DNA of 64,000 bases from Diphasiastrum complanatum (Eukaryota > Streptophyta > Lycopodiopsida > Lycopodiales > Lycopodiaceae), in the NCBI GenBank assembly GCA_029204225.1, contig CM055103.1, forward strand, positions 27,928,300 through 27,992,299, given 5' to 3'. Shown piece by piece: positions 1-10,154 of the stretch. Below the pieces are notes generated by a model. That model worked only from the letters and a program-made list of their open reading frames with translations, was not told the DNA's origin and did not search any database. How positions within the stretch are numbered: position 1 is the first letter of the stretch; each line of letters begins with the position of its first letter. A program made the translations under genes and the position numbers.

Positions 1-444
1 GATAAGATATCCAAAGATTTTGAATAGAAACTGAAAAATACCACACCACAAGGGCCTATTGACAACCAATTTTCCAAGCATGATAATGTTTGGTGTCCCA
101 CATATCAACAAAATCACACGGCGAATGAATGTCCACAGAGTAGACAGATAGCCCAAAGGTTTTGCATCTTTTGCAACACCAACAATCATGATACATCTAC
201 TTGTATCTACAATCCAAGAATACAAGCCGTTGCATGACAATACCAATGGAGGATGCAACAACAAGGTCCCCAAATTACGAGTTACCAAAGGCCCACATTC
301 CAACAAGCACCCCAACAATACCTAGCACTACATGGACCGAATAACGTGGCACCAGCCTTAGTAGTGCGACAGCCTGGGCCTCAGATGAGCCGTCAAATCA
401 TCTTTGTGGGTGGATACTCTCCTGGTCCAGTGGATTTAGTGTAG
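1..444 (+). pseudogene. Ty3/gypsy gag C-terminus with zinc knuckles (gypsy-1)
   Basis: Frame 1 reads as the end of a gag nucleocapsid. Two zinc-knuckle units are seen. The second (about 151-213) is a canonical CX2CX4HX4C, reading CIFCNTNNHDTSTC. The first (about 94-135) has lost its second cysteine (CPTY instead of CPxC). TAG at 25-27 and TGA at 235-237 interrupt the frame, so it is dead. The spacing and the flanking polar, glutamine-rich tail match the gag remnant at 37.9-38.3 kb on the other strand, so the two elements are relatives. Gag would package the RNA into particles. The window edge cuts off the upstream part. Confidence 0.75.
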
Positions 445-555
445 TGGCTTATAGTATGGGGTTGACTATGCTCCTTGTTCAAAATTCTCTCTACCACTGG
501 GGACTCTTTCAAGTGTTAGGCACGTGTCTGAACATAGACAGGGGCTTCTAGTTTT

Positions 556-1435
556 GTGGATTTCGCTCTCCTATCATATACAATAGTTGCAGTAAAAACA
601 GGGGATGCCAAACCGAAAGTGAGTCGACCTTATCGCTGCAATCCCCATTACTCCGAACTGATTCAACCAGTGTTGGAAAAGTTACTAGAAGCTGGATTCA
701 TATATGAGATTGAGCATACCGACTGGGTATCCCCAATTGTGATTGTGCCTAAAAAGAACGAGAAAGTACGCATTTGTGTAGACCTCAAGAAACTTAACGC
801 AGTCACAAAGAAGATCCACTTTCCCCTGCCCTTTACCAAAGGAGTGCTCAAACGAATAGCAAGAGAAGAGGCCTATAGTTTCCACGACGGATTCAGTGGG
901 TATAACCAAGTGCAAATAGCACATGAAGACCAGCATAAAACTACCTTTCCAACCGCATGGGGGACTTATGCTTTTCGCGTAATGCCATTTGGGTTGTGTA
1001 ATGCACCAAGCACCTTCCAGAGGGTTATGCAACACGCCTTCAAAGAGTTTCTTCAAAAATTCTTAGAAGTATTCCTTGATGATTTGTGTGTACATTCAGC
1101 CCATAGGTATCACTTAAATCGTCTGGAATGAGTTCTGCAACAATGTAGAAGATATGGCATTTCCCTTAACCCAGCCAAATGCCAAATATGGGTAGCTCAT
1201 GGCATCATGCTATGACACTTCATTAATTGCCACTGATCCAGATAAGATCAAAGTAATAATTGAGATGACCCTGCCCAAAACAGTGCGTGATGTCTATACC
1301 TTTATGGGCCATGCAAATTACTATAGATGTTTTATACTACTATTTGCATTATTGGCCTTGCCACTCTACCATCTCACCGTTGAACCTAAGTGGACACAGG
1401 AAGCCCTAGCCGCCTTCGAGAAGATTAAGCAAGCC
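556..1435 (+). pseudogene. Ty3/gypsy reverse transcriptase (gypsy-1)
   Basis: Translation shows the fingers and palm of a Ty3/gypsy reverse transcriptase: EAGFIYEIEHTDWVSPIV, then ICVDLKKLNAVTKK, then the GYNQVQIA and [12 protein letters not shown] blocks. The catalytic LDD box reads EVFLDDLCVHS near 1069-1100, so the two catalytic aspartates survive. A stop at 1129-1131 and a frame change near 1195 break the gene, and the thumb/connection region resumes (DPDKIKVIIEMTLPKTV, then GHANYYRCF). The family copies element RNA into DNA in cytoplasmic particles. The upstream protease is not recognisable between 445 and 555. Confidence 0.85.
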
Positions 1436-1467
1436 TTGGTCACCGCCCCAATCCTACGGTCTCCAAA

Positions 1468-1905
1468 TTGGAGATCGAATTTCACGTGCACACGGATGCA
1501 TCTAAGTATGCAATAGGGATCGTGTTGACCCAACCAGGTGAGAAAAAGAAAGATTTCCCCATCCGCTTCGCAAGCCGTCAGCTCATTGAAGCCGAAGTTA
1601 ACTACACTACCACCAAACTGGAGGCCCTTGCCATGATTTTTAGCATTAAAAAATTTTGACATTATCTTTTGGCCAACCCTTTCGCCTTTTATGTTGACCA
1701 TCAACCATTGTTATATCTGGTAAATTGACCTTGTACAATGGGCCGTATTACACGATGGCTTTTACAGCTTCAAGAATTTGAATTTCGGATAGTGGTTAGG
1801 ACCGAAAAACAACATTATTTGGCTGACCACCTTTCTAGATTGACGACATGTCGAGAAGAAGTGGGAGTTGATGATGAACTCCCGGATGCTCATATTTTTT
1901 AAGCT
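1468..1905 (+). pseudogene. Ty3/gypsy RNase H (gypsy-1)
   Basis: HVHTDASKYAIGIVLTQ is the first catalytic-aspartate segment of the RNase H domain, followed by FASRQLIEAEVNYTTTKLEALA. Further pieces (VDHQPLLYL, then ITRWLLQLQEFEF and LADHLSRL) follow after stops near 1660, 1725 and 1900. It is the normal C-terminal neighbour of the reverse transcriptase and removes RNA from RNA-DNA hybrids. A closely related, also broken copy lies at 19.72-20.1 kb. Confidence 0.8.
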
Positions 1906-1947
1906 GATGTAGTTCCAGAATGGGCTGCCGATATAGTTGAGTATCTT

Positions 1948-3069
1948 GTGAGGGGACAATCTGATCCTTCACTACCTTCCGTAGATCAACGAAAGTTGAT
2001 AATAAAAGCTGCCCCATATAGCTTAATAGCTGGACAACTTTATCGAATGGGAATAGACCATATCCTTCGAAGATGCCTACTAGACCATGAAATAAAACCT
2101 ACTATTAGTACAACTCATGAAGGAATTGGTGGTGGTCACTTGGCCGCTGACGCTACTGTTCGAAAGGTCCTCCAAGAAGGCTTTTGGTAGCCTACCCTAC
2201 ACCATGATGTGGCAACCTTTGTGAAACACTGTGATGTGTGCCAAAGAGCCACAAAACCGAGAAAATCTGGGTTTATGCCTTTAAAGCCTATCATAGCAGA
2301 AAATCCTTTCGAAAAATGGGGCATAGATTATGTTGGTCCCATCCACCCAGCCGCTAGAGGAAGTCAAGCCTGGTATATTATAGTGGCAACAGATTATTTT
2401 ACAAAGTGGGTAGAAGCAAAGGTCGTTAGAGTAGCGAATGCAGCCAGCACAACTAAGTTTCTCTATGAGAACATCATCACACGCTTTGGATGCCCTTTAG
2501 AGCTTGTGAGTGATCACGGAACTCACTTCCTGAATGAAACAATACGAGTACTCCTAGCTGAATTCCTTGTGGTTCATCGCAAGAGTACGCCTTATTATCC
2601 CCGATGTAATGGACAGGCCGAATCTTCCAACAAGATTTTGTGCAATATTATCACAAAGACCGTGGAAGCCAGGAGGTCCAATTGGGAACATAAACTCCAA
2701 GCAGCTTTATGGGCGTTTCGAACAACCTATAAGCTTGCCACTGGCCATACCCCATTTCAACTGGTCTATGGACTCAGGGTTGTAATGCCTACTGAGTTCA
2801 TTGTACCTAGCCTAAGAGTGGCCGTGACGGAACGATTAGACACAAGTAAGTCTACCCAACGTCGATTAGGCTTACTGATGAGTTTATGCGAAACCCGAAC
2901 CATTGCCTCGCATGCATTGCACATTGAAAAGAAACGCTGCAAAGCCTGGCATGACCATGTCCTAAAACAAAAGGACTTACACAAAGGTGACCTAGCATTC
3001 ATGTATCAGAGCAAGGTCACGAAAGGCAAATTGAAATTTTCCGGCCTCGGACCCTACCAAGTAATGTAA
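1948..3069 (+). pseudogene. Ty3/gypsy integrase (gypsy-1)
   Basis: A nearly complete integrase in one frame, broken by one TAG near 2188. The zinc-binding region ends in HCDVCQRA. The catalytic triad is visible as GIDYVGP (D), LVSDHGTHF (D) and GQAESSNK (E). The C-terminal part includes AFRTTYKLATGHTPFQLVYG, typical of plant Ty3/gypsy elements of the Tat/Athila side. It would insert the cDNA into the genome. The next 110 bases (to about 3177) keep weak coding character after a stop at 3067 and end in TAA. Confidence 0.85.
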
Positions 3070-3177
3070 ATATTCGAGAATGGCGCAGTTCAATTGGCCA
3101 CACTGGAGGGTGACCTTTTACCCACCTTGGTAAATGGTAGTCGGCTAAGGTGCTATTACCACTTACCTCCCACTGTA

Positions 3178-4310
3178 TAAACTTCATCATTTTTTGTATG
3201 ATTATTTTTTGCCTTTCTTTGCATTTTCCCAGTTGTTTATGAACAGTTCTTCTATTTGTCTGTCTTTTTGTGATACAATGTACAGGGAGTGGTGTTATGT
3301 GTAGAGAGTAGAGTATCTCTAGGGACGGAAAAACAATCTACATGGTTCATGGAGTTAGTACAGGTTATACAGGTAAGGACGTTGAAGGCCACCAAATATA
3401 GTATTGTGCAACAAAGTGAATCAACAGTGGGTAAAAAAAAACAACTTTGAACTCAATGCCAAAATCAGTGCCAATGAAGGAAATACCATTTGCCAATTAT
3501 CTGAACAGTTCCAAACCCTTCACTATTTAGCCAAGTAGAACAGCACAAGTCACTAGCGGAGACAAAAACCTCAATATCTCTCTCAATTTTCATTGTCTTG
3601 GTTCTCCTATTTGACCATGGCTAGAACACATCTTGATAAGTCTAAATTGAGTCAAGGGATCCATGAACCCTAAATCCCATCCCTGTAGGCCAAAAATAGT
3701 AAAAATCACTTAAACCCACCTACAGGCTTGTCTTTTTGAGATGTTGGCTCGCCCTCATCATAGTAGACTCCTCATATTATGCTCTATCAACAATGAGTGA
3801 GGCAAACCAAGATTTCTAGCTAGTTTTTGTAAGGGACCCGTTCTTCAAAAATCACTAAACAGGCTCCCCACACGTGTGAAAATGACATCATGGTTTGCAC
3901 ATCTTTCTATGCTAAAACTACTGTCCAATCGGCAAGCCCAGATCCCCAGCCAAACTCCCAAAAATAGAGATTTAGTGATTTTTTTTGAATTGAACTAAGT
4001 TTTTTGACCATTTTTAGCACTATTTTGGATCCCCACACGTGTGAATGACCTGATCTTGGTTCGCCTATGTCACCATTGATCTTAGAATGTCCTTTCTAGT
4101 CGATTTGATATCTAACATCTTGGTTCCCCAAATTTGGAAGGGGGGGGGGGGGGGGGGGGGGGGTCTATATAAGGAGGTGGGATCCATTCAAAACTCACAC
4201 TTGCTAGAGACATGCTGCCGAAATTTTCTAGAAATTTTCCGGCATCCCCAAAGCACAATCCAGCAGCCATAAGTAAATTTAAGCACTTTTTGGTCTTAAA
4301 ACTTGCCAAG
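3178..4310 (+). other. Non-coding spacer with G tract and TATA box
   Basis: No open frame longer than about 60 codons. A very short frame starts at 3618 (MARTHLDKSKLSQG) and stops after 18 codons. Two CACACGTGTG palindromes occur near 3870 and 4034. A pure G tract of about 23 bases (4141-4163) is followed directly by TCTATATAAGG, with a good TATA box at 4166-4172, and the broken ORF at 4311 begins about 140 bases downstream. This could be the promoter part of an LTR, but I could not find a second copy to prove LTR borders. Confidence 0.4.
4141..4163. repeat. Poly-G tract
   Basis: Uninterrupted run of about 23 G immediately 5' of a TATA box. Such a run is prone to length error in sequencing and to slippage in vivo. 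Confidence 0.9.
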
Positions 4311-5853
4311 ATGGTGAAGGAGGATAAGGATAAAGGCAAAGCCATAATCGATCCTACACAACCAGTCAAAAAGCTCAATTGAGCTCACACAAGAGTTGGA
4401 CCCAGATTTCATTGTGGGAGAACAAGATCTCACTCCACATGCATCAGATGATGAAATGATGGAGGAAAAGCCGGCCATACCAGAACTCCTCCCGGTGCCA
4501 AAACCCTACGACACACGGAAATGGTGGAAATTATGGGAGCCCCTATTGAAGACCTGTGGATTTCAGAACTATTCTCCTCATATACGCCAATTCATGATCA
4601 TTGTGGAATATGCATTCCGCTCAACTGTTCAGGATATTCCGAGCTTCAAGTACAGGCTGAAACAAGTGACACACACTGTCTCATTTGCCACAAAAGCTCT
4701 TATAGCAATTGGCATTCCTGACGGGCCAAGGCTCATCTCCACACACAAGACAAGGGCCGTGAAAGTCGAAAAGTATATGGACATTACTAAAAAGGCATGG
4801 CGCACAAATGATGGCCTATTACTTGAAGCCATCGTTGATGAAGTTCTTCAAGGAGGTGCTACCTTTGTAGTCAACTTTTTTGAGGCGGCAAGGTCAAGAA
4901 AGGCTCGCATTTCAATGATCTTCTTTATGTACCTACTAGCTGCTATTACGGAGCCAGATGGATACAACTATAGTTGGGCTCACCTAGTCTAAGAAGAAAA
5001 TTTTAAGGCTCTTCTCTCTCCAAAGAAGCAGACTGCGGTGGGACCACTTCTCACTCAACTAGTAATACACCAAGCAGGCGACCTAATTGACCCTTCAACG
5101 GACTTTCCAGCAGAATCTCCAATTGAGGCCACGTCTTCTAAGGCAAAATCTAAGAAGTCCACGCCAGAGGATAAGGATTGGCAGCAAGCAATCCAATACC
5201 TTTCGGCACAAGCAGCAGTCCAAGCCGCACCCAACTTGCCCAAACATCCTTTTGCCATGCATTTGGAATCCATATTATGGATGAAGCAGCATCACCACTA
5301 GCAGCAACGACTATTCCAACTAGCCCTTCAAGGCAGAGCAGCCGACTCCAGGAGCTACTCAAGCGAAAGCCATATACTGCCAAAGAGGCTCCAGACACTC
5401 AAGGGGAAGAGATTATCATTCTTGATCAAGGAGAAGGGTCGCCCACACACACCTATACAGGATACTCTGATGGAGCCGACCACCCCCCCCCCCCCCCCCC
5501 CCCCCCCCCCCGCCCCCCCCCCCTCCGATGTAAATCTGCCTCAGAACGTAGAAGCTCAAGCAGCCCCATCTAGAGCCATCCACACGATCCCAGATTTTGG
5601 CAAGCCACTAGAGGAGGTTGATGTCCCAGCGGCCAGTGCACTTTCTCATGCGCACGATCTACTCAAGGATCTCAACTGGTTGTTGCAAGATCGACTCCAC
5701 CACCATCGCCGAGCGTTCCACAACCAACAATTGCAACAAGAAGCTGATCACACAAGGAAGCAGATGGCCACGATGCAACAAGAAATGGATGCAATGCGTT
5801 CTAGCATCCAATCGAAGAATATTAGTACATGCACTATTTTACTTTTTTTGTAA
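4311..5853 (+). pseudogene. Broken ORF of unknown family downstream of gypsy-1
   Basis: I do not recognise this protein. A start at 4311 (MVKEDKDKGKAIID) is followed by a frame change near 4380, and then a 200-codon stretch (4396-4992) that looks like real folded protein. After TAA at 4990 the frame continues (SPKKQTAVGPLLTQL). It shifts near 5285 into another frame with SRQSSRLQELLKRKPYTAKE and shifts back after a C tract at 5483-5523. The tail (about 5650-5815) is rich in Q, H and heptad-like hydrophobics, so a coiled coil is likely. Read through the breaks, it is about 500 residues. It may be the extra 3' ORF carried by some Tat/Athila-type elements, or the gag of another element. This is inference. 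Confidence 0.45.
5483..5523. repeat. Poly-C tract with one G
   Basis: About 41 bases of C broken by a single G at 5512. It lies inside the unknown broken ORF, where it encodes a proline run, and the reading frame differs on its two sides. Slippage here is a likely cause of one of the frame breaks. Confidence 0.9.
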
Positions 5854-5859
5854 TAAGTA

Positions 5860-6448
5860 ACTTTAGCATCATGCTCATTAACCAATCAATATTTATTGTG
5901 CTATTAATTGGAAGCCAACATTGTCTTAAAAGATTATAGAATTACATTATTGTATAATAAAAAAAGTATGTAACTGAATGCGACAATATTTCAAAGTGAT
6001 AAAAGCCAATTCGTAGCTTCTTAGATGTGTTTAGATCATACATCAAGACTAGTAATTAAAGCTAATAATCTTCCAGATAACAATCAACGAACACTTCATC
6101 ACTCCCATAACCCAAAAAAAAACTTTCACATCAAATGAGCACATAGAAATCTCCATAGGATTCTTATTGCTCTAATTCACCATGTAAAATTGCATTAATC
6201 CAAATCCTAATAGCCCCGTGAAAATAATATCCTTCTCTTAGAGGAGATCCTCCAATATGTGTGCAAAATTTTCACTAGACTTTTCATGTTGCCTACATAT
6301 TACATAAATGATATCATTAGTTGTGAAAAATTGTCAACATTGGCAAATCTAGCTTGATAAAAAAAACCATGTAGTATAATGTGAATTTTGTACGTAAGTG
6401 GATTCCACACATGTGAGGCCAAGATGCCACGTGGCAATCCACTCCTAA
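5860..6448. other. AT-rich spacer, no gene seen
   Basis: No coding signal on either strand. The last part holds a CACATGTG palindrome and a CCACGTGG palindrome (about 6407-6433) just before the LTR start at 6449. Confidence 0.5.
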
Positions 6449-6989
6449 TGTAGGTTAGGTCAAGTCCATAGGGTTGGTCATGTCATTTTGGTAGTGATTC
6501 CTAGTTTATAGGACCTAAATCATCTCGATTTAAAGTGAAAAATGACCAACTAGCTATCTACCAAGCATGACTCTAGGAAATAGACTAGGGTTCCATTTTA
6601 GGGCAAAAAGGCTGAGTTAACTTCCTTATTACATGCTGGAAATCCACCTAACTTCACAAAGGAAGTCGAATTTGCTATGTATTCCAAGCTCCCATAGTGA
6701 GAAGATAGATTATTTTTGGAGCTCATCTCCACTTTGTACATTGAGTTTTTGTGATCCAAATGCAACCAAATCAATTTCTACTTGTTTCTTAGCTTGCAGG
6801 CCATACACATGTGTGCTCGGATTTCAATCTTCATCAATGGTTTTGATTGTTAATGCTTGTTGTTTGTCAAATTGCCAATCTAGATCAACTTTTTTGTGTC
6901 TAGTTTTTGATAGATTGTTAGCAAGCATCCAATCACTCTTTTGGATTTTTTGTAGATCCATTTATGGTCCTAAATTGGGTACTTTTACA
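6449..6989 (+). mobile_element. 5' LTR of a small LTR element (level-1 host of the nest)
   Basis: Begins TGTAGGTTAGG and ends GTACTTTTACA, directly followed by a primer-binding-like TGGTATCAAATCC at 6990-7002 (the initiator-Met tRNA type). The sequence recurs at 7793-7957 and continues at 18325-18715, so the second LTR has been split by a later insertion. Length about 541 bp. No protein is encoded, and the internal region to the second LTR is only about 0.8 kb, so the element is non-autonomous (TRIM-like). Confidence 0.65.
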
Positions 6990-7792
6990 TGGTATCAAAT
7001 CCAAGTACAAAAGCATAAGCCATTGATCTAATGCAAATTCATTTTTAGCAAGTATTGGTCCTAGAAACTAGTATTGGGAGGGCGAGCTAGAATCTACATT
7101 TTGGTGAGGGGATTTGATTCCAAACTTGGTAGGGATCCAAATCTATATTGTCCACATGTGTGGGCACCTCTAAACCTGCATTTAATGCATGATATTCATT
7201 TGATCCATAAAAATACAATTTGTGAGCTTTTGATGTAATTTTTGGTGGAAATCCTAGAATAAGCTACCAAGATCAAGTGCCATTGATTAGATTTGAATTT
7301 GATTCATGAGATCTAATTAATCTAGGCTGAAATCAGGTCCTCTAAACTTGTTTTACAGGTCTTGAAAGTACATCAAATTGTGTGAGTGAGATGTAGTCAT
7401 GTTTTGCCCAAAAATGGTGAAAATTGGTAGAATTTGATAACTCTTTGATAGAATCTCAACTAATCTTCATTTCTTCTTTGTGAGGAGTGTAAGAACTGTG
7501 ACTAGAAGTCCAAATAGAGGGCTAGAAGTCAAATTTGAGGTAATCAAGACAAAGTGAAACCTTTGTGAGTTTCTAGGTTCAAATCGAAACCAATTTTCTT
7601 GAGCATTCTTTTGTAGGATTCTTCCAAAAAGTTCTTTTGAATCAATATCAAGGGAATCTTGCTACTTGAATCTTTGTGCATTTCAAGTAAGTTTCTAGTG
7701 GAAATTTTTTGGAAAAGAACTTAGGGGGGGTCAAGAAAGTCAATCTACTTTATGTTCATTGATTTTCTCAAGAGTAGTCAATAGAGTGAAAA
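6990..7792 (+). mobile_element. Internal region of the small LTR element
   Basis: Begins with TGGTATCAAATCC (initiator-Met primer-site type). It is about 800 bases with no open frame of note. A G-run (about 7723-7730) lies close to the downstream LTR but is not directly adjacent to it. A CACATGTGTGGG motif occurs near 7150. Confidence 0.5.
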
Positions 7793-7957
7793 TTTAGGTT
7801 AGGTCAAGTCGATAGGGTTGGTCATGTCATTTTGGTAGTGATTCCTAGTTTATGAGACCTAAATCCTAGATTTAAAATTGACCAACTAGCTATTTACCAA
7901 GCATGACTCTAGGAAATAGACTAGGGTTTTATTTTAGGACTAAAAGGCTAAGTTAAC
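7793..7957 (+). mobile_element. 3' LTR of the small element, left part
   Basis: Matches 6449-6620 closely (shared blocks GGTTGGTCATGTCATTTTGG and ACCAACTAGC) and stops at AAGGCTAAGTTAAC, where the large element starts. The uninterrupted version is at about 6605-6640, so the insertion point can be read directly. Confidence 0.7.
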
Positions 7958-8186
7958 TATTGGCGCAAGTATCTACTAGCTCTCTGTTCATTGATTCACC
8001 AACTATGTGTGCTTGAATTCTACTTCTTCAATGTTAGCGCTAGAATCTCCTTGACTCTACTAATCTGCTAGCGTCTCTTCTTCCTCTATTTGCAGCAATT
8101 CTGACCTTGTGTGCTGCTATTCTTCTAACAGAGAGTCTGCTCAACAATGGTTCTATTTGGTAACGGGTCTGCTAGTATAGCAGTTG

Positions 8187-8680
8187 TTACATCCATGTCT
8201 TGTACAAGGGAATCAGAATAATTCCTGATGTGGATAGCTGGTCACTCCAGGTGTATATGGTTATTGGTTATGCCTCATCATTCCGAGCTTGGCCTGTAAA
8301 GTAATTAATAATCATATGAGGGCCCAGACCTATAATTGGACATAGGAGCACATGCATAGTGAATGACTGCTTCAATGCAAGAATGGAAGGTTAATAGTGC
8401 AATATAGGTTGCATGGGAATCCTAGGGGGAATATTCTCTCTCTCATCAGGAGAATATGTCCATTGGAAACTCACCCATCCTCCTATTGGAAATTCAGTTT
8501 CTTGAGCTTGTTTCTCCTCTTCTCTCTAAGGTTCTTCACTATGCTTGGGGGGCTAGGTCCAGGAGGAAACTCCAGGAGGGATCTAGGTTTGGATGGGTGG
8601 TTTTGCTCCACAAGTGTCCTTTTAGTTGTTTTGCAATAGAATCTAGTCAGATCTTCATTTGGTGATCCTTAAATCAGTTG
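8187..8680. mobile_element. 494-bp insertion inside LTR A
   Basis: This segment is absent from the sister LTR (expected near 17240). It is bordered by CAGTTG at 8181-8186 and again at 8675-8680, which looks like a 6-bp target duplication. It contains no long ORF; short frames at 8397-8665 give no recognisable protein. Nature unknown: it could be a small non-autonomous DNA element or a truncated retrocopy. Confidence 0.55.
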
Positions 8681-8757
8681 TCTCTATTAGTATAATAGTA
8701 GTGTGTCGTGCCTATCAGAGGCACACCTATGACCTGATCTCGATCCTTTACTGGAAA
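8678..8757 (+). repeat. tRNA-Asp-like sequence in LTR A
   Basis: Contains an A-box-like TTAGTATAATAG, an anticodon-arm-like GCCTATCAGAGGC and a B-box-like GATCTCGATCC in tRNA order and spacing. The better preserved copy in LTR B keeps a GTC in the anticodon position (Asp). It is degenerate, so it is not a functional tRNA gene. Confidence 0.5.
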
Positions 8758-8929
8758 TGGAAGCTCAACTTGGATATAGGATCTATCAAAACTCGATTTC
8801 TTACTTCTACAGTTTTGTTTCAGTTCTTGCTTTATTGTTACAGACTGCAGATTATTATTATTCTAATCTACAAAAACATCAGGTAACTAATCTAAAACTA
8901 CTCCTACTGAAAATAACATCCTCTAAACT

Positions 8930-9235
8930 AAAATCACAGAATCTACAAAGTGCTTCCTACAACTGTCACTCAACAGTTGTAAGGAGAACTTCTCAGGGAG
9001 CCAGAAACTGGGAGACATCAGAATTTAGTGGAATGATGGATCAATCTCCAAGTCTTACACATCTACCTAATGCTAACACAAATGGGAATCCTACAAAAGT
9101 GCTTATTACAACTGTCACTCAACAGTTGTAGTAAGAACTCCTCAGAGAGCCGATAATTAGGAAGCATCTGAATTGAGTAGAATGATGGACCAACCTCCAA
9201 GCCCTGCACATCTACCTAATACTAATCTCAAACCA
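8930..9235. repeat. Two tandem units with ACAACTG...CAGTTGT hairpins in LTR A
   Basis: Two consecutive units of about 160-170 bp. Each starts near AGTGCTT, then ACAACTGTCACTCAACAGTT (an inverted repeat with a short loop), then a CTCAGGGAGCC-like block, and ends in CCTGCACATCTACCT-like sequence. The same pair is present in LTR B (about 17525-17810), so the duplication predates the insertion of the element. Confidence 0.7.
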
Positions 9236-9745
9236 ATCCTTAAAAGAGAAATCATCAAGAAACACATTCATATATCAGTAACCAAACTATATGCATGAAG
9301 ATGGAGCATGGAAGGAAATGCAATTAGTAGAATCTTCAATTCAAAGAGCAACAAAATTTTAGTACATAACACATGCTATGAAACTCATGGTGGAGGCCTC
9401 TATCTATACTCACGAGTTGTAGGACTCAATTGTATCTTATTTTGGAGTCCACCTCTTGCAACTAAGTGAATCCCAATCTATAATGATTTGAGTTCCACCT
9501 CTTACCTGATAATAGGAGGCCTCTTTATCAAAAACATAACTCAAGTTGAGAGAGTCTAAATTACTAGCTCCCACATGGCTATCCATCTTTCGAGAATTAC
9601 CATGGGGCTCACAGAATATTCAATTAGCCTAGCACTAATAATTCTCGTGCTCTCAGACTCGGCTCTCAACTTCATCTCTTTTGAAAACCCTTTTTGGGTG
9701 ATGAGACACTGCATCGACACGTCAGGGGCATGGCATCAACTAACA

Positions 9746-10154
9746 GTTTACATTCTATGCAGAAGTTCTGATCTAGTGGAGAGTGCAGATTAGAGATGCA
9801 ATCATTGACTAATTGCCAACCATCGAGACCATGAACATCATCCACAAGTAGCAGAGTGATGGAGGATCTCACATAAAGCAAAAGAGCTCACAAAGCAAAA
9901 GCATCTTTATTACAAAGAGACTGATACATATACAAGTAAAGGTCCCCTTTGCATGGGGATGCCACATGGCATAGACCTAATAAATGCATGAAACTCACTA
10001 TTGGCCTCTACGTGGCATTTTAGCCTATATATAGGTAAACTCCCATTATTGGCCCGGGATAAGCCCCCGAGCTGGCTTTTTAACTAAAGCCTACCAAACT
10101 AAAATAGTACATAACTATAAACTACAATCACAGTTGAGCTTACTATTTCTAACT
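9746..10154 (-). mobile_element. Left repeat (3' LTR) of the innermost nested element
   Basis: About 410 bp, nearly identical to 13204-13621. On the minus strand it is preceded by a polypurine tract (AAGAGAGGGAG) after a TTGAGCTT sequence, the usual arrangement at a 3' LTR of a plant copia-type element. The left edge abuts the CTAACA end of LTR A exactly, and CTAACA recurs after the right repeat (13622-13627), as expected of a target duplication. The exact first base is uncertain. Confidence 0.6.

Larger units (their letters stand above)
7958..9745 (-). mobile_element. Left LTR of the large nested element (LTR A)
   Basis: About 1.79 kb; collinear with the right LTR at 17015-18319 except for a 494-bp extra segment at 8187-8680. 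Ends CTAACA like its partner; the start has decayed from TGTTAGCGC to TATTGGCGC. It is flanked on the outside by TTAAC, which recurs after the right LTR. A primer site beside the right LTR and a polypurine tract at 13628 (both read on the minus strand) make this the 3' LTR of a minus-strand element. The LTR length and a tRNA-Asp-like primer site suggest a Ty3/gypsy (Athila-type) relative. That is inference, because no protein remains. Confidence 0.75.

Noticed and set aside
685-1056. Antisense ORF across the gypsy-1 reverse transcriptase (and other opposite-strand frames over pol genes)
   Set aside because: Shadow frames of conserved reverse-transcriptase codons; no recognisable protein.
4087-4272. 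Poly-Gly ORF across the G tract
   Set aside because: Created by the homopolymer; both sides are non-coding.
8678-8757. Functional tRNA-Asp gene (also 17243-17325)
   Set aside because: T arm and acceptor stem do not pair, the B box is decayed, and the sequence lies within LTRs.
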